From NCBI GenBank assembly GCA_024516035.1, contig CM044955.1, positions 13,864,079-13,928,078 on the forward strand: a stretch of DNA of 64,000 bases, in the 5' to 3' direction. Position 1 is the stretch's first letter. Each line of letters opens with the position of its first letter. A model generated the notes under the pieces. The model made no database searches. It saw nothing but the letters and a program-made list of their open reading frames with translations, and had not been told where the DNA came from. This document shows positions 1 to 12,942 of the stretch, one piece after another. The DNA comes from Bactericera cockerelli (lineage: Eukaryota > Arthropoda > Insecta > Hemiptera > Triozidae). The position numbers and the translations under genes were made by a program.

Positions 1-450
1 AGCCAACCGTTACGCCACCACTTTCACTAGAGTGTTTTACAATGGGACCTCCACATTGGGACACGGCGAATATGGCACACGGATTTGGTATTGTACAATT
101 CGATATGAATAATATTCTGTTCAGGAGATATAGTTTTGTTGGCACACTTGAAGAAATGCTCGAGTAATATTTGGTATTGTGATTGCGATTCTATTGGTGG
201 CAATCGTGGCACGTTCTTGGGACGTGCTGACTGTGGGCTGGGTGACTAGTGGGTCACCAGGTAATTAGAACGTGCGTGCCTCCTGGACCCACCTGAGCTG
301 TGCGAGCATGTGGGAAACCTAAGTACAGTCGTACCTGGAGGAACAGGCATTCAAGGGAGCGGCATTATTTTCCTGCTTGAGATCTCCTGCTTAATTACTT
401 ACTTTACTTTCGTGTCCATGAGTTGAGTGTTTGTCATGGAAGTGGAAAGA

Positions 451-660
451 TAATAATAATAACGATAATAATATCGCCTTATTTTTACCGCCCGATTAGG
501 ACTATTGAGTCCCATTACTTCAGAAATAAGCCCAAGACGTATTATTATGTGGTGAAAATCTCAAATGGGAGGATAACTTGTCATGTCCCGGCATGGTTTT
601 GAACCCGAGACTCCTGGATTACCAGTCAGACGCCTTGACTACTGAGTTACCGGGACAGAC
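451..660 (-). repeat. SINE family B copy, tRNA-derived
   Basis: The minus strand reads as a tRNA-like head (CCCGGTAACTCAGT...), then the family tail with ATTTGAGATTTTCACCACAT and a terminal ATTATTATT run. The B-box region is diverged. Head and tail match the cleaner copies at 14962 and 19454. Confidence 0.75.
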
Positions 661-974
661 CGATAGATATTACGTACCACTACTAGTATTAAACTCTTTA
701 TTGAAATTTATTTACATAAATCACAATGGGCGGGATTATTGCCTGAGGCAATCTCTACCATCCAACCCATGATCTTGCACCACTTAGACGTCTAGAAGTC
801 ATGTTCTGGGCTCCTTTCGTGTGCTATGTTTAGAGTAAGTGTAGTTTTTTTTTTTAAATGTAGTTGTGCCCCGGAACCGCTTTCGCATTACTTCAGGGCA
901 CAAGAGTAAGTGTAGTGGTTTGTGTTATTTACAAATCATTCATTTTGATAGATTTTTAATCTATAATGTCCGAG

Positions 975-1090
975 TTGAATTTCCAGCAGTAATTCCAAGA
1001 CATTATTATGTGGTCAAAATCTCATATGGGAAGAAGACTTGTCATATCTTGGCTGGGTTTTGAACCTGCGACCTGTGAATTACCGGCTAC
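975..1090 (-). repeat. SINE family B fragment
   Basis: This is an old, diverged piece of the family B tail (AAGACATTATTATGTGGTC) plus part of the tRNA-like head on the minus strand. Confidence 0.5.
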
Positions 1091-1422
1091 CGTGACTGAC
1101 AAATATGCTAATCCAAGTATCAGTAGAATTGTGTTGAATCCATCGGAGACTTTTTAAATCATAATTTCATGAAAGTAATCTACAAACACAAAGTAACTTG
1201 CTCATCAGACGAACTTCCATGATTACAACTGACACCACCTAATGACCCATTGATCATATAGAATTATCTTTCTTGCTTATAATCATCGAATGTTTCATCT
1301 AAGTCTGTCTTGAGATGATCATAACTTGCAGTGCTGGACCATTGGGCTATCTGTGGTGCCATTTGCAAAATTCGCACTATCATTAAATAGAAATACGTTT
1401 CTTAATGACTACTCTGTTGTTG

Positions 1423-1580
1423 AGACAATTCTTTTTCTTCTTCCATTTCGTCTTTTTCTTTTTCCACTTCTTATTTTTCTTCTTCCACTTCTTATTTTTC
1501 TTCTTCCACTTCTTCTTTTTCTTCTTCCACTTCTTCTTCCACTTCGTATTTTTCTTCTCCACTTCTTCTTTTTCTTCTCT
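1423..1580. repeat. Pyrimidine-rich simple repeat
   Basis: An imperfect array of TTCTTCCACTTC-type units on the plus strand. It keeps several frames open, which yields low-complexity Phe/Leu peptides that should not be taken for a gene. Confidence 0.85.
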
Positions 1581-3710
1581 AATAATAGTCTTGTTCCTTG
1601 GCTATTTACAAATAGAAGTATTTAATGATAGCCTGTATAACTCTACGTAGTCTGGGGAACGTCTGGCCTAGCCTCCCCCCTCAGCCTTGCATTATCCACC
1701 TCGCTGGACCATGACCGGTCACGCTTCGAAGTCTTCTCGGTTGAATTTTTGTTTGACAAACATACCAACCAGATCTATTTTTTAACCGGAATTGACCATT
1801 TGGGAGCAATACTAGCAAAGAGGAGAGAAATTCTGTGAGAAGTTGTGGATTTCTCAAGCTACAAAAAAACCCATTGGTGCAAGATCTTTTTTTTTTTTTT
1901 TTTGTATTTATACACCTTGCACCAATTGGTGCAAGAAAAAAAAGAGAAAAGAGTTCTTTTTTTTCTTTCTTTTTAATGAGTGTTTCACAGCCTTTTTTTT
2001 TATTTCGTAGCTATGAAACATCTGGTTGCAAGAAATATATTTATAGAAAAATAATGACTAAAGAGATTTGATGGCATTCTCAAAAAAATACTTAAGATGG
2101 AAAAAAGCAAATTATCATTAACATAAATGAATATTAAATTGAAGAATAAAAACTATTTGAGAGTCATCCGTTTCAAAACAGTCGAGTACCAGTGCTTAAA
2201 GTGTTGATTATACACAGAGATTCATTTGGCATAATATACTGTTGATGTGGGAGATTGCACAAGGTCTGAGAGAATCATAATCAGTATCTCAATGAAAGGT
2301 TGCGCCACAGTTCAAACCATCTCGCCAGTAGAGAGTCCTCTGTTCAGAACCCGAGTAGTGCAACCATAATTGTCTGCAACATTCAAATTGTACATTTTTT
2401 TCATGTCATGTAATGAGTAAGCAGCATGAAGTTTCAAGTGTAGTGATAGTTGAAGAACCTCGTTTGTATGTTAATTTATTTGTAGTGTTGTAGTTGAAGG
2501 GAAAATGTGTTGGGATTGTCTTTCCAATGTGTGTGTCTGATGTTACGGGTACATGTTCAGGCAAGTGAGTTTGTTCTCGATTTATGCATCTCATCAAAAC
2601 TTGACGGTTTAGTGCTACTTATGTAGAGTTGAAATACATTAATTTTACACTCGGTAAAATGTTATTCCGCGGAAATCATATACAATACACATCCTACACT
2701 GGAAGTAGTAGCTGGTTTGAACAATACTGCAAAATTTTAAAATGAAAAAGTGAATCCTTTCTTTAAACTGAAGCTTGAGACTTGAGACCCTCAAAACGAA
2801 GTGAAGGTTACACCGTGAATAGCACCAACAACAGATCTAACAGCGTTAGAAAAATGCATTTTATTATTATTCACATCTAGTTGGTACCTTCAAAGCTACG
2901 TGAAGAATGAAAAATCCACCATGGGTCATTTTGTCTTTAAATCTTGTACAAATGACCATCGACTCATCCGTGGTAAATCTGGAATCGCCGTGAAATCTAT
3001 CGCTTCTATATCACCGTTTCTTCCCAATGCCGAAAGCTGAACTTAAACACAAAGATTTTTGTATATATCTAGAGTAAATGTGTAAAATCGGAAAAAATTA
3101 AAAAAAGCCACAGACGTAAATTTTCTGCTGTGACTCAGTGCCAGATAAGCAAATACAAATGAACTGAATTTATGATTATAGCATTATTTTATTTATTACC
3201 TATGATTAGATGCATCCTAAAATGTTGAACTATCACTTTGTGGTATGAGGGTTTGTGGATCTACAATTTATAGTCCATGTAATACAAGAGGTTCAAATAC
3301 ACAAAAGTAATCATTGCAAAAAGTGACACACTCTTACCAAAGAAGGATATGATTTTGTGGTAAACTCGTAAAGCATTACAACAAAATTTACTTCTAATTG
3401 ATGAACCTTCTGGTGTGTCTTTATAAGACTCTATGTAGAAACTTTCAAAATAGAACAATGTACAAATTGTGAAGTGTTTACGGTTGATGGCGTTTCGTTT
3501 TAATAATTTTGCCCTTTTAAAGTCAAAACTCATATTTTGTGCAATTTGGAATTCATCTTCCTTAACTGTACTCAAACTGATTCTGTGATAATATGTACAT
3601 TAGGAATGTCTGTTTCTTCAAACGCGACAGTAAATTTGAGACTAGAATGAATAAGATGGTAAAATTGTCTGTTTAATAATGTCTCTTCATATGTATTTAA
3701 TCTTATCTTT

Positions 3711-4904
3711 TCATTTCTTCTTGCCCGCGGGCGCTGGTGGTGCCACGTCGGCTGCCAGGTATTGAACATCCCTGGTGAACCTCTCCTTGATCTGCTTCAC
3801 ACTCTTGGGCACTCGCACCTCCATCTGCACACTCGCGTTCACATTCTTCCTCGCGTTCCTCTTGGTGACAGAGATGGCATACACGTCTGCAGCCTCGTCA
3901 GCAGGCTGTCCAGTCAGAGGGCCTTTGGATGATGTTGGTTTGAATTTAGGAATCGGAGTCATTTGAATAGCCGCGTTATCCGGGGGTGGTGCTCGGCCTG
4001 TTTTCATTTCATAAGTTATCCCCTTGTTGTTGCTATCAAGGTTTTTGCTATTATTATCTTGTTTTGTTCTATTGTCTTGATTCTGTGGCACATTTTGGTT
4101 CGTGTTGAATGTCATAGGACCTTTCCCTATACGTATTGTGCCGGGTTGCACTATTTCTTTAACGTCTTTTCCGGTCTGGTCCGGGGCAGCTTTATTGACA
4201 TTGACTTTAAGACCTATGTCTGGAGATTGCGCTGTCAGTTGCTTAAATTCATTGTCGGGTATATTTGAACTATCAAGAAGAGTCTGGAACATATTGTCCT
4301 CGTCGTCGTCATCATCCACAACATCTTTCCGGTCGAAGCATTTGTCGAATATGTTGCTTTTGTTTCCCAGGACATCTTGCATGGCGGTCACTATACATTG
4401 GCCAAAAGCTTTCAGTCGAATATACACATTCAATGTTCCTATAATGGATCCTGTATCCATGTCGATGATTTCTAATTGATCCGACAGTAATTTTATGGCG
4501 GGACATTCTTTGTTGGTCGCAGGATCCACTTTTGACAGTAGGGTTGCAAATGTGCGCGCTATATTAAGATTAGTGAACCCTATCTGCTCCATGATGGGTA
4601 GGAGATCCTCTGGTAGTGAAGTTTTCATGACTTTAATGTGGATCATAAACGATTTTTGTAAGTCTTTCGACTGTTCTGGTGGAATCGGTATCAAGAGATG
4701 TTTCCCCTTGTTGAATGTCTCATCTCTAGTTGTGCAGTTATCACAGAAGTCATTCTCGTCTATTTCTATTGTTGGATAGTTCAAAACTTTCGCTCGTACA
4801 GTAAGCACACCGTTTGGATTGTAGTCTTCGAAATTTTCATTGAACTCGACATTGCCAAATTGAATTTCCATGGAAATGATTTGAGCTGCTTCGGGTTTGC
4901 CCAT
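3711..4904 (-). CDS. Uncharacterised intronless 397-residue acidic protein
   Basis: A single uninterrupted frame starts at ATG (4902-4904, minus strand) and ends at a stop near 3711. I do not recognise the family. The first ~185 residues look folded, with mixed hydrophobic strands (for example VLTVRAKVLNYPTIEI and IIGTLNVYIRLKAFGQCIV) that would suit a C2-like beta sandwich; that is inference only. A DDDDDED acidic cluster follows at about residue 198. A long Asn/Gln/Pro/Lys-rich tail comes next, and the C terminus is basic (PAPAGKKK). There is no signal peptide or membrane segment. Composition and length argue for a real gene, and the lack of introns contrasts with its intron-rich neighbours, so a retrogene is possible. 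No operon-like context or clear promoter was seen. Confidence 0.75.
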   Translation of the reverse strand: MGKPEAAQIISMEIQFGNVEFNENFEDYNPNGVLTVRAKVLNYPTIEIDENDFCDNCTTRDETFNKGKHLLIPIPPEQSKDLQKSFMIHIKVMKTSLPEDLLPIMEQIGFTNLNIARTFATLLSKVDPATNKECPAIKLLSDQLEIIDMDTGSIIGTLNVYIRLKAFGQCIVTAMQDVLGNKSNIFDKCFDRKDVVDDDDDEDNMFQTLLDSSNIPDNEFKQLTAQSPDIGLKVNVNKAAPDQTGKDVKEIVQPGTIRIGKGPMTFNTNQNVPQNQDNRTKQDNNSKNLDSNNKGITYEMKTGRAPPPDNAAIQMTPIPKFKPTSSKGPLTGQPADEAADVYAISVTKRNARKNVNASVQMEVRVPKSVKQIKERFTRDVQYLAADVAPPAPAGKKK

Positions 4905-6659
4905 GTTGCTTGGAAGTGATTTTAATCCTATTCTATTAGCTTCTATTTTGTGAATTTTAAAAGTGGACTTGAATTTTTTGTTTAATTTGTTGCACTTGTT
5001 TTTTAATATATCTCATTTGAAAGTGGTTCATATTTGTTTTGTACAATTTTGTTACTAAGTAAGATTGGTAACAATTTTTTTTATAAAATTGGACAAGCAC
5101 GTGTTGTGGCTAGACTATTTTTTTTTTTTAATTTTGTCGTTTTTATGTTGCTATTAATAATATTAGGAGCTTCTCAATTGGGCTAAGACATATTTGCATC
5201 ATAGGTACTGATCTCTGCACTAACTCCTGAGACCGTAGGCATCATCTACCAAACGGCATTCGTAGTTCGTAGAACTCTAGTCTAAACTAATCACTTTTTA
5301 GAAATAGTCATAGAACAGACATGGCTGGAGGCACTCTTGTAAATTCAGTCAAATCAATGAAAACGTGATCGAAGACACGGAAAATCAATTTGGCAGTCTA
5401 ACTTCAACACCCAGAACTTCCAACTCTTGAGCACCCTGAAATCAAATAGGTTTCCAAATCTTAATATTAAATTCTCATGTTATTCATTCACTGATCGCTG
5501 CGCTGTATGAGCAATAGCATGTATGTATCTCTGGAATGGTATTACCTACAAGTGTTTCATATTATGAGGACATTATATATGAACATACATAGCTGAAATT
5601 TAGTTAAAAGATTCCCCTTGTGGTCTCGAAACAATGCAATCGTTTTTTTTTTTTAGTTTTTTTTGTAGGTGATCTTACTTTGCTTTCAACTGCAAAGGAT
5701 ACATCAAAACAGGGGTTTTACTCTTCATTGACTTCTTCTCACATTAACCTCACCCAGTCTGGTTTAGGCAGGAGGAGCCATCAAGTCCTCACCTCACTGG
5801 ACGTTGCTTCAGCGATCTTACGAGAAGTTGTGTATCCAACGTGCTATCGACGCTGACTAAGTGACCGTACTGTTGGAATCAGAGCCTCTGACAGGTGTAA
5901 TTCAATTAATACAACTGTGTCCATGTGCATTAGCCAAGATGTGATGCCATTGATTAATTCCTATGGTAATTTATTTGCATGCTCATATATGTTGTGCACT
6001 TATACTCGAACATGGTTTTATATTAATCATATGTTGTATTTTCAATTTTGACTGATTGACTGTTATCTCATCGGTTTGGTTTGAAACGAAATATCCACTG
6101 CCTGAGGTTAGCAGGTATTTCTCGGTACTAATACATCTGGTGTGTCTGGCCTAACTGATTAATGATGTCAATGAATTTTGAATAGGTACTTATACTCTAG
6201 TACTAAAAAATACTGACAGCTATCGAAGAGCTACTCAATTTCCAATTTTTCAAATACGCTCGCCGGAAGGTCTCAGGTTCAATGCTTCATATAAAAGGTC
6301 AACAATAATATCTTGGTAAATAAGAAGACGAAATTTGATCGAACATGTTCAATAATAATAAAAAAAAATTACACTTTATAATTAGACATATTATATACAA
6401 AACAGATAATTACTAATTAATATACAATGTAAGAGAAGAAAAAAATAAAGAAAAAAAAAAAAATATATACGTAATATTTGTCCTAACTGTAGGGCGGGGT
6501 TAATGCCTTTGGCAATCTCTTCCACCCAACCCTTTTTTTCAGTCAGTCCCTAGAAGAAAATGCAGTTGCCACCTGTAAATAAGAACACGAAGGGATGAGT
6601 AGCGACCACTAGTTGTCACTAATTCAAGTCAAACGAAAATAAAATGAGACATTTACAAT

Positions 6660-6866
6660 AATAATACTCCTAAGTGGAAGGTAACCACCAGGCGAGGTTA
6701 ATGCTCAAAGCATTTTTTTCCACGTAACCCTCAGTTTTATCATTATCTAGTCACATTTCCGAAAAATGAGGAAAAAATCGAGCACAGAGTAGGATTCGAA
6801 CCAACGGACCCCTTAACTACCTGGATTACCAGACTAGCGCATTTACCACTTGACTGCCCGTGCACA
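6660..6866 (-). repeat. SINE family A copy, tRNA-derived
   Basis: The minus strand reads GTGCACGGGCAGTCAAGTGG, then a B-box-like GGTTCGAATCC, and ends with the tail GGTGGTTACCTTCCACT. The middle of the tail is diverged. Confidence 0.8.
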
Positions 6867-7094
6867 TAGTGGGATCCGATCCACAGATCACGGATCCTTG
6901 CGCTAGATCCGTAACCACATTGACTACCAATGTGGTTAAGGACGACGTCCGTCCATCAGATAAAGATAGATGGATTTCACGCCTGGTATCTTTGATATCC
7001 TCCCTCGCTCGGTCAATTTTATTTTTATCTGAGATCCTGTATTTTATTGTTATCTGAAATCCTGTATGATAGATTAGTCATTATTAAAACCACA

Positions 7095-7180
7095 TTTTAG
7101 CAGATAAGATCCAATGGATTTCGAACCCGTAACCTCCGGATTACCAGACCGACACCTTGACCACTGAGATACCGGGACTA
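7095..7180 (-). repeat. SINE tRNA-like head (family B type)
   Basis: Only the head is clear: GTCCCGGTATCTCAGTGGTC, then GGTTCGAAATCC on the minus strand. No recognisable tail is attached. Confidence 0.55.
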
Positions 7181-8099
7181 ACTGTATGTTTGAAGTTGTA
7201 GTAATCGGAAACCTCAAAAGCATTCAAACCCACACAGTCGTAAATCGTTTCCATTCCTGAGAAATTAAATCCTCCACATAAAATTAAATAAAATAACTGC
7301 AATTAATACAAAGGATCATGGAAATCGTAATCTATCTGATATCCAGTAATACTTACACAAGGATATCCTATCACTGAAATCCAGTAATGTCGATATCCAG
7401 TAAACTCACACAAGGATAATCCTACCACTGAAAACCGGGAAATGAGCAATAAAGTGTTTAATTGATCTTGTAATGATCGTATCATCATAAAATTAAACTG
7501 GATACGTGCAATATGAAACTGTTTAATTGTTATCAATTAGGGTCTATGTAATCCAATGCAGTCCAAAGAATTGAAGCAAGATGATTTCTGTTCATATAAT
7601 AATGGGTTTCATCCCGTTGATTTGTAATTACACTAAAAACATTAATAGACCCTCCAGTGGAAGGTAACCACTAGCTAGAAGATTAGATATTATCTAAACT
7701 TGAATATGTGAAAGACACTCACTTGTTGACCTACTCATCAGTGATTACTAGAAGACACTGGGTAATAACAACACAGCTAAAATTTTGCATCAAGGTTCCT
7801 ATTAGCGTTCAATCAGAAAAAAAAGATCTGAAGATCTGTTGTTCGATGTCAGTAGGATTTTGAAACATATGATTCTACTAAGGTAACGGAAAAAATACCT
7901 TATGATGTGTATCAGGTACCTATCATGCATAGCTTAAATATTATTATTAATCTTCGCAAATCCCGCATGAATGACCAATTCACGAAAAAAAAATTCGAAA
8001 CTTTAGTCCGTATTTCCAGACTTAAAGACTGTACTTTCCCTCAACAAAAAATATTACAAAAAACTTCCTACATTTTATACACGGTCAAGAACTAGGTGT

Positions 8100-8775
8100 G
8101 GCCGGACCTTCAGCGGCAAGCTGTTTGCGCCAACAGCTGCTTAGTGTTCCATAATGGCTGCCTAGTGGGAGCTGTCCCATTACAATCAATGTTTCATATT
8201 GGCTGTCTAGGTGTACATAAGTTATTACAAAGACAAAAGCCGGACATTCAACGGTAAGTTGTTTGCGCCAACAGCTGCTTAGTGTTCCATACTGGCTGCT
8301 TAGAGGGCGCTGTTCCATTATAAGCAATGGTACATATGGGCTGCTATTAGTAAGTTGTTTGCGCCAACAGCTGGTTAGTGTTCCATATTGCTTAGAAGGC
8401 GCTGTCACATTACAAGCAATGATTTATATTGGCTGCCTAGTGGAGTGGGAGCTGTCCCATTATAAGCAATGGTTCAAATTGGCTGCTTTATGGTTGTGGG
8501 CTCTGTTACATCTCAAGAAATAGGTCATATGGAGGCTACTTTGAGGGCGCTGTCCCATTATAAGCTATGTTTCATATTGGCTGCTTTGAGGGCGCTGTCC
8601 CATTATAAGCAATGGTTCATATTGGCTGCCTAGTGGTTGTGAGCGCTGTTCTATCTCAAGGAATAGATCATATAGAGGCTGCTTTGAGGGTGCTGTCCCG
8701 TTTGAAGCAATAGGTCATATTGATTGCCTAGTGGCTGCTGCCCCGTTAAAGTCAACGGTTTCATATTGCCTACGC
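8100..8775 (+). repeat. Diverged tandem array, unit about 43 bp
   Basis: Repeating pieces such as GGCGCTGTCCCATTATAAGC and AATGGTTCATATTGGCTGC recur with a period near 43 bp. At the left end they are interleaved with a longer unit containing GTTTGCGCCAACAGCTG, three copies near 8125, 8262 and 8355. No protein or mobile-element terminus was recognised. Confidence 0.8.
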
Positions 8776-9012
8776 AGTCAAGCTAGAGGACAATAGCCCT
8801 GAGAGTGTCAACTATACCAGAGGCAATAACTGACCTATGTCTGGCTGTCATGGCAATACGCATTGAACAAACAATGGGACAGTTATAACCCTAATGATGT
8901 TTACCCAACATCTCCAGGCAAACAGCTGCGGGGCAATCCTCATTAGTGAGTCATTAGGTACCCGCACATCACCCAAGATTCGTGAGGTTCTTAATGAGAA
9001 TCTCCTTGGAGC

Positions 9013-9075
9013 AGCGTTTCCCAAACTGAAGTCCGTGGTCCCTCTAAGGGCCCGCGACGACCCCCTGGGAGTGGT
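9013..9075 (+). mobile_element. Possible hAT terminus fragment
   Basis: CAGCGTTTCCCAAACTG followed by a GC-rich stretch resembles the ends of many hAT elements. No partner inverted repeat or target duplication was found, so this is only a fragment call. The rest of 8780-9940 shows nothing recognisable. Confidence 0.35.
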
Positions 9076-9947
9076 CATTGGGTATAGTAAAGGGGCCGCG
9101 GTGCTGTTGTTATAAATTCACCTAGGTGAATAAAATTAATCCTATTAAAAGAAGAATAAGAAATAATGAAAGAAAGAAAAAAGCTGGGCAGCGGCCTGAA
9201 ATAATTAAAATTAAAATAAAAAAAAAATACTCTTGGAGCCAAAATGGATTTTTGACAACCCCTAAAACTAACACTGGCTGTATGGCATGGCCTTGCCTCC
9301 CAATGCCAAAAAAAAAAAATCTTTATTTTGACAACAGCTTAACGGCAAAACTATTAGCACAATGTCTTTTATTATGACAAGAACCTAAGGGCAGAGGTAA
9401 ATTTTAAAGCGTCATGCACCACTATAGTAGGTATAATTAGGCTAAACATTAATGCTTCGCTGACGATAGGAATTGCAAAATATACTTAGATGAAATGGCA
9501 AAATCCTAAAATGGATTTTGATTGATATTTTAATGAATTTGGAAGATGGGATGGTGAAATTTGGTACTTATAATTGGCTCTACAGGCAATTTATATTCGA
9601 TAGGTGATAACAAAATATTGGTGTGGGATTTTTTTGATCGTCTTGCAATGACCCAGCACCTAAAGGGGTAGTATTACTATTACTAGTGTTGTGTTTCTTC
9701 CCACCCAAGAGAAATATTCCGTAAGATGACTTTGCTACAATGCAGACCGTCATCGTCAATTGATAAGTTAATGTTGTAATACGAACGATCGACACGACGC
9801 GACGGTAGTAAAATTAATAATAATATTTTCTTTTTCTTTTAGTTATTTTCAGACATTTCTAATAAAAAATACCTGCTCAAGTTTTTGTAATAGAAAGTCG
9901 TGTGATGTTTACTGTTCACACCAGTTTATCTTTTTAAATATCTTTAA

Positions 9948-10185
9948 CTGATCTCAGTAGCTTTATCGACAAAACGGCGGACTTGTGATATGGAGGTCGG
10001 CGGTTCAAATCCCGGTTTCAGCGCAGATTTAGTTAAGTGAGTTTGAGTGATATCACGAAAGTGATTTTTTTTAAGTACCTGGGGTGTGGGATTTTTACCC
10101 ACTAAAAACCTATCCTCAAAAGACGTATGAGATCCCGGAACCGTGTGATACATTACTTCGTGATGTGATTAACACAAGAATCTTT
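9948..10185 (+). repeat. SINE family C copy
   Basis: The tRNA-like head reads GATCTCAGTAGCTTTATCG, with a B box GGTTCAAATCC, then TTTCAGCGCAGATTTAG and the GATATCACGAAAGTGAT tail. The tail is longer than in other copies, so a second repeat piece may be inserted. Confidence 0.75.
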
Positions 10186-10204
10186 AACTCTATTAATGAT
10201 TGTC

Positions 10205-10540
10205 TCACTGTGGGACGTTAAACATTAAACAGAGATATGGTACCAGTTGTGTCAGGCCATAGGACAATAACGTCACAAACATGAATTATTGACATCCCTA
10301 GCAGGGTCATCGTTTGGAAGGGCATTCGTCCTAAAATGTGGATCTATAGGAGTCCCAGATTCAAGCAAACTGAACTGAAAGGGGTTGAACAATGCCAATC
10401 CCATGACTGTAGGTTTGGGAAAAGGCAAAGTGAAAGAAGAAGAAGGAGGAAAGAACAACCAACCTCAACTATGTGGAAGAGGTTGGACGATGCCGACCTC
10501 AACTAAATTTGGGAAAAGGCAAACTAAAAGAAGAAGATAT
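10205..10540 (+). repeat. Interspersed repeat shared with 60945-61125
   Basis: The segment GTTGAACAATGCC...GGTTTGGGAAAAGGC and the preceding CAGGCCATAGGACAATAAC match a second copy near 60945-61125. Related GGTTGAACA pieces occur near 21022 and 56735. It looks like the 3' part of a retroposon family. Confidence 0.6.
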
Positions 10541-10950
10541 ATCGTTCGCTCTTCTTGGCTCGAAGAATAAATTTATAAAAAAAAGAACAGAATAACTAAT
10601 GAATCTAATGATGTATTGCATTACATTGATGTCCCAGATTCTGAAGAGCTTCCAAGCTCTTCAGATATACACAACTAATCACCTGATTAATTAGGTACCT
10701 AGATGCCAAGTGAACAAGATGATCTAGATATGGTAATTTTTACCAGACTACATAATAGAAGCCAACCATTCCTGGTTTTTGACTAGCTGAGAGCTTACTA
10801 AGAGAATGGAGGATAGAGTTCCGTTGTGGCAACGCTTATTAGTATAATATTCCTATATATCTAATACAACTTCTCACTTTTCTTTTTATACTGATTATAC
10901 TGATAAAAAAGCGAAACTTCGAAATTTTCGACGCATATTTACTACTAGGT

Positions 10951-11161
10951 GCACTAGTAGTGAAGTGGTTAAGGCGCTAGTCTGCTGTCTGGTAATCCAG
11001 GTAGCGTATAGTCAAATCCCACCCAGTGCATGAATTTTCCTTCATTCATTTGAGTTTGTGACCACATAATAATGAGACTCTGAGGGTTAGGTGGTAGAAA
11101 ATGCTTTGAGCATTAACCTCGCCTGGTGGTTACCTTCCACTAAAGAGTGTTACTATTATTA
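10951..11161 (+). repeat. SINE family A copy
   Basis: The head is GCACTAGTAGTGAAGTGG and ends CCCACCCAGTGCATG. The tail reads GGTGGTTACCTTCCACTAAA with ATT repeats. A small internal duplication (CTGCTGTCTGG) lengthens the head. Confidence 0.85.
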
Positions 11162-11292
11162 TGTGACTAGTTGATTAACTATACCATGTGTGTAAATTGC
11201 ACCTGTAAGAATCAACCCCATGATTTCAAGTTCAGGGATAGGAGAACTCTATTCTCTCATCCCTCAAGGTTGGGGACCCAAATGTTCAATAC

Positions 11293-11503
11293 AAATGAAT
11301 AATAATAATATATTGCCTTATTTATACTGCCCAATTAGGACTATTAAGTCCCATTATTCTAGCAGGGAGCAGAGTATTATTATGTGGTAAAAATCCCAAA
11401 TGGGAGGATAACTTGTCATGTCCCGGCTGGGTTTCGAACCTGCGACCTCTGGAACCTCTGGATTTACAGAGTGCCGCTTTTAACACTGAGCTAGCGGGAC
11501 AAA
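11293..11503 (-). repeat. SINE family B copy
   Basis: On the minus strand: GTCCCGCTAGCTCAGTG, then GGTTCGAAACCCAGCCGGGA, and a tail ending in an ATTATTATT run near 11293. Confidence 0.85.
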
Positions 11504-12641
11504 TGAAGGTACATTCGTATATAGCTGGTAACTAACCGAACGTTATTTTTCACTGGCCACTAACCACTAACTACTCTTTTTTAATCAACAGCTCTAGCTC
11601 GAGTAGTTTGAAAAAATCTGAATTAATTCTAAATAGTGAGAAAAAAACATAGCATTATCTGGTTTGGTTGGTATACATCGCAAAAAACACCCACTTAAAA
11701 AAATACTTCTTAGGTATATATACTGCTTTTAAGAAGGAGAAGAAGAAAAGACCATGATTAGTCAATATTGAACCAATATGCCATTCAAACCTTGACCTAA
11801 AGAAGAGAACCCTTTTTTTATACCATTACAAACGAAATGTGCAATTTTTTTTAATGCAGAAAGAACTCGTACATTGCTGTGGCCGTTTTTTTTCAACGTA
11901 TATTTTTAAGTGTTGAAAAAACTTCTCTTTGAATTTGGTTCTCTTAATGACATAGTTATCAGTTAGCTTGAGTACTGTGTAGATCAGTAACCATTACTCC
12001 ATTATTGGAACTTTATTCTTTGAAAAACAACTGACGTACTCTTGAATTTAACTAGGAGATGGAATTTATGGGATGGCAGAAAACTATTAGATTATATTTG
12101 TTGTTTGATATTAGAAAATTTGGTTGGTACAATGTAAATACCTACATTATATTGATTTTTTAACAGCCTAATTATTTTTATTTTATTTTATTTATTTAAT
12201 ACAAGACAAGTAAATGGTTAAAATATAATTATATAACAATGACAGTTTACGTAATTCATAATATTTTCAACTGAACTTATGCTGGTTTCTTTTGGCTGTC
12301 GTCATCCCACACTAAGGGCCACCACACCTATGAAGTATATGGTCCTTGTGTCGTGGGAGTATGGTCCTTGTGTCCTGCGTTAAAATGAAAAATCTTTTGT
12401 TGTTCACACGAGAATGTGTAAATCACAATATCACAATCCTGGTGTTCGCAATTTCTCCAACTCTGTAATAGGAACTGAGGATCCCTGCCCCTGGGGGGAG
12501 GGGGGGGGGCAAAGCACAGCACCAGATTATTGGTTTCTAGCACGCGGAGGTAGACGGGGCACTGGGCACAGCTGGGAGTTTCCTAGTCTCAACTACTCTA
12601 GGACGATTGACTAATTTTTTGCCGTACACGAACCAACGGTC
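11504..12641. other. AT-rich intergenic stretch, nothing recognised
   Basis: No gene, repeat terminus or RNA gene was recognised. There are homopolymer runs and a G-rich tract near 12490-12510. Confidence 0.5.
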
Positions 12642-12862
12642 TCAATAATAATAATAATAATCTTTAATGGAAGGTAACCACCAGGCGAGGTTGCTAAAAG
12701 CATTTTCTACCGCTTAACACTCGGAGTCTTATTATTATGTGGTCCTATGTATTCTCAAATAAAAGAGGAAAAATTCATGCATTGGGTGAGATCCGAACCA
12801 ACGGATCCCTGCGCTACCTGGATTACCAGACTAGCGTCTGAACCACTTGACTACCAGTGCAT
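12642..12862 (-). repeat. SINE family A copy
   Basis: On the minus strand: GCACTGGTAGTCAAGTGG, a B-box region, and a tail with GGTGGTTACCTTCCATT. It ends 80 bp before the first visible ABCG exon. Confidence 0.85.
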
Positions 12863-12942
12863 GGTCTTCATTAACGCCTAATCGATCGAGCTACTGATGA
12901 GGTCACTGAAAAGTAATTCATTGTCCTGTTTTTTTGTTTCAG

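Larger units (their letters stand above)
1..3260. other. Repeat-rich stretch without a supportable gene
   Basis: I see no gene here. It holds SINE pieces (listed separately), a pyrimidine-rich simple repeat, and a short copy near 720-770 of a tail motif (GGGCGGGATTATTGCC) that recurs near 6480, 23350, 38990 and 55600. Open frames are short and low in complexity. Confidence 0.6.
4920..8090. other. AT-rich intergenic stretch with SINE pieces
   Basis: No gene is supportable. It contains a full family A SINE at 6660, a family B head at 7095, a short family A tail near 7648-7680, poly-A/T runs, and the tail motif TAGGGCGGGGTTAATGCC near 6490. The missing first exon of the ABCG gene may lie here or further upstream, but no candidate was found. 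Confidence 0.6.

Noticed and set aside
1326..1650. Open frames encoding Phe/Leu-rich peptides
   Set aside because: They are translations of a pyrimidine-rich simple repeat with no other support.
3261..3575. 104-residue minus-strand frame downstream of the 397-residue gene
   Set aside because: It starts at TTG, lies where the 3' UTR should be, and shows no recognisable motif.
8848..9115. Overlapping frames on both strands near 9 kb
   Set aside because: The region looks like a GC-rich transposon end; neither protein resembles a known family.
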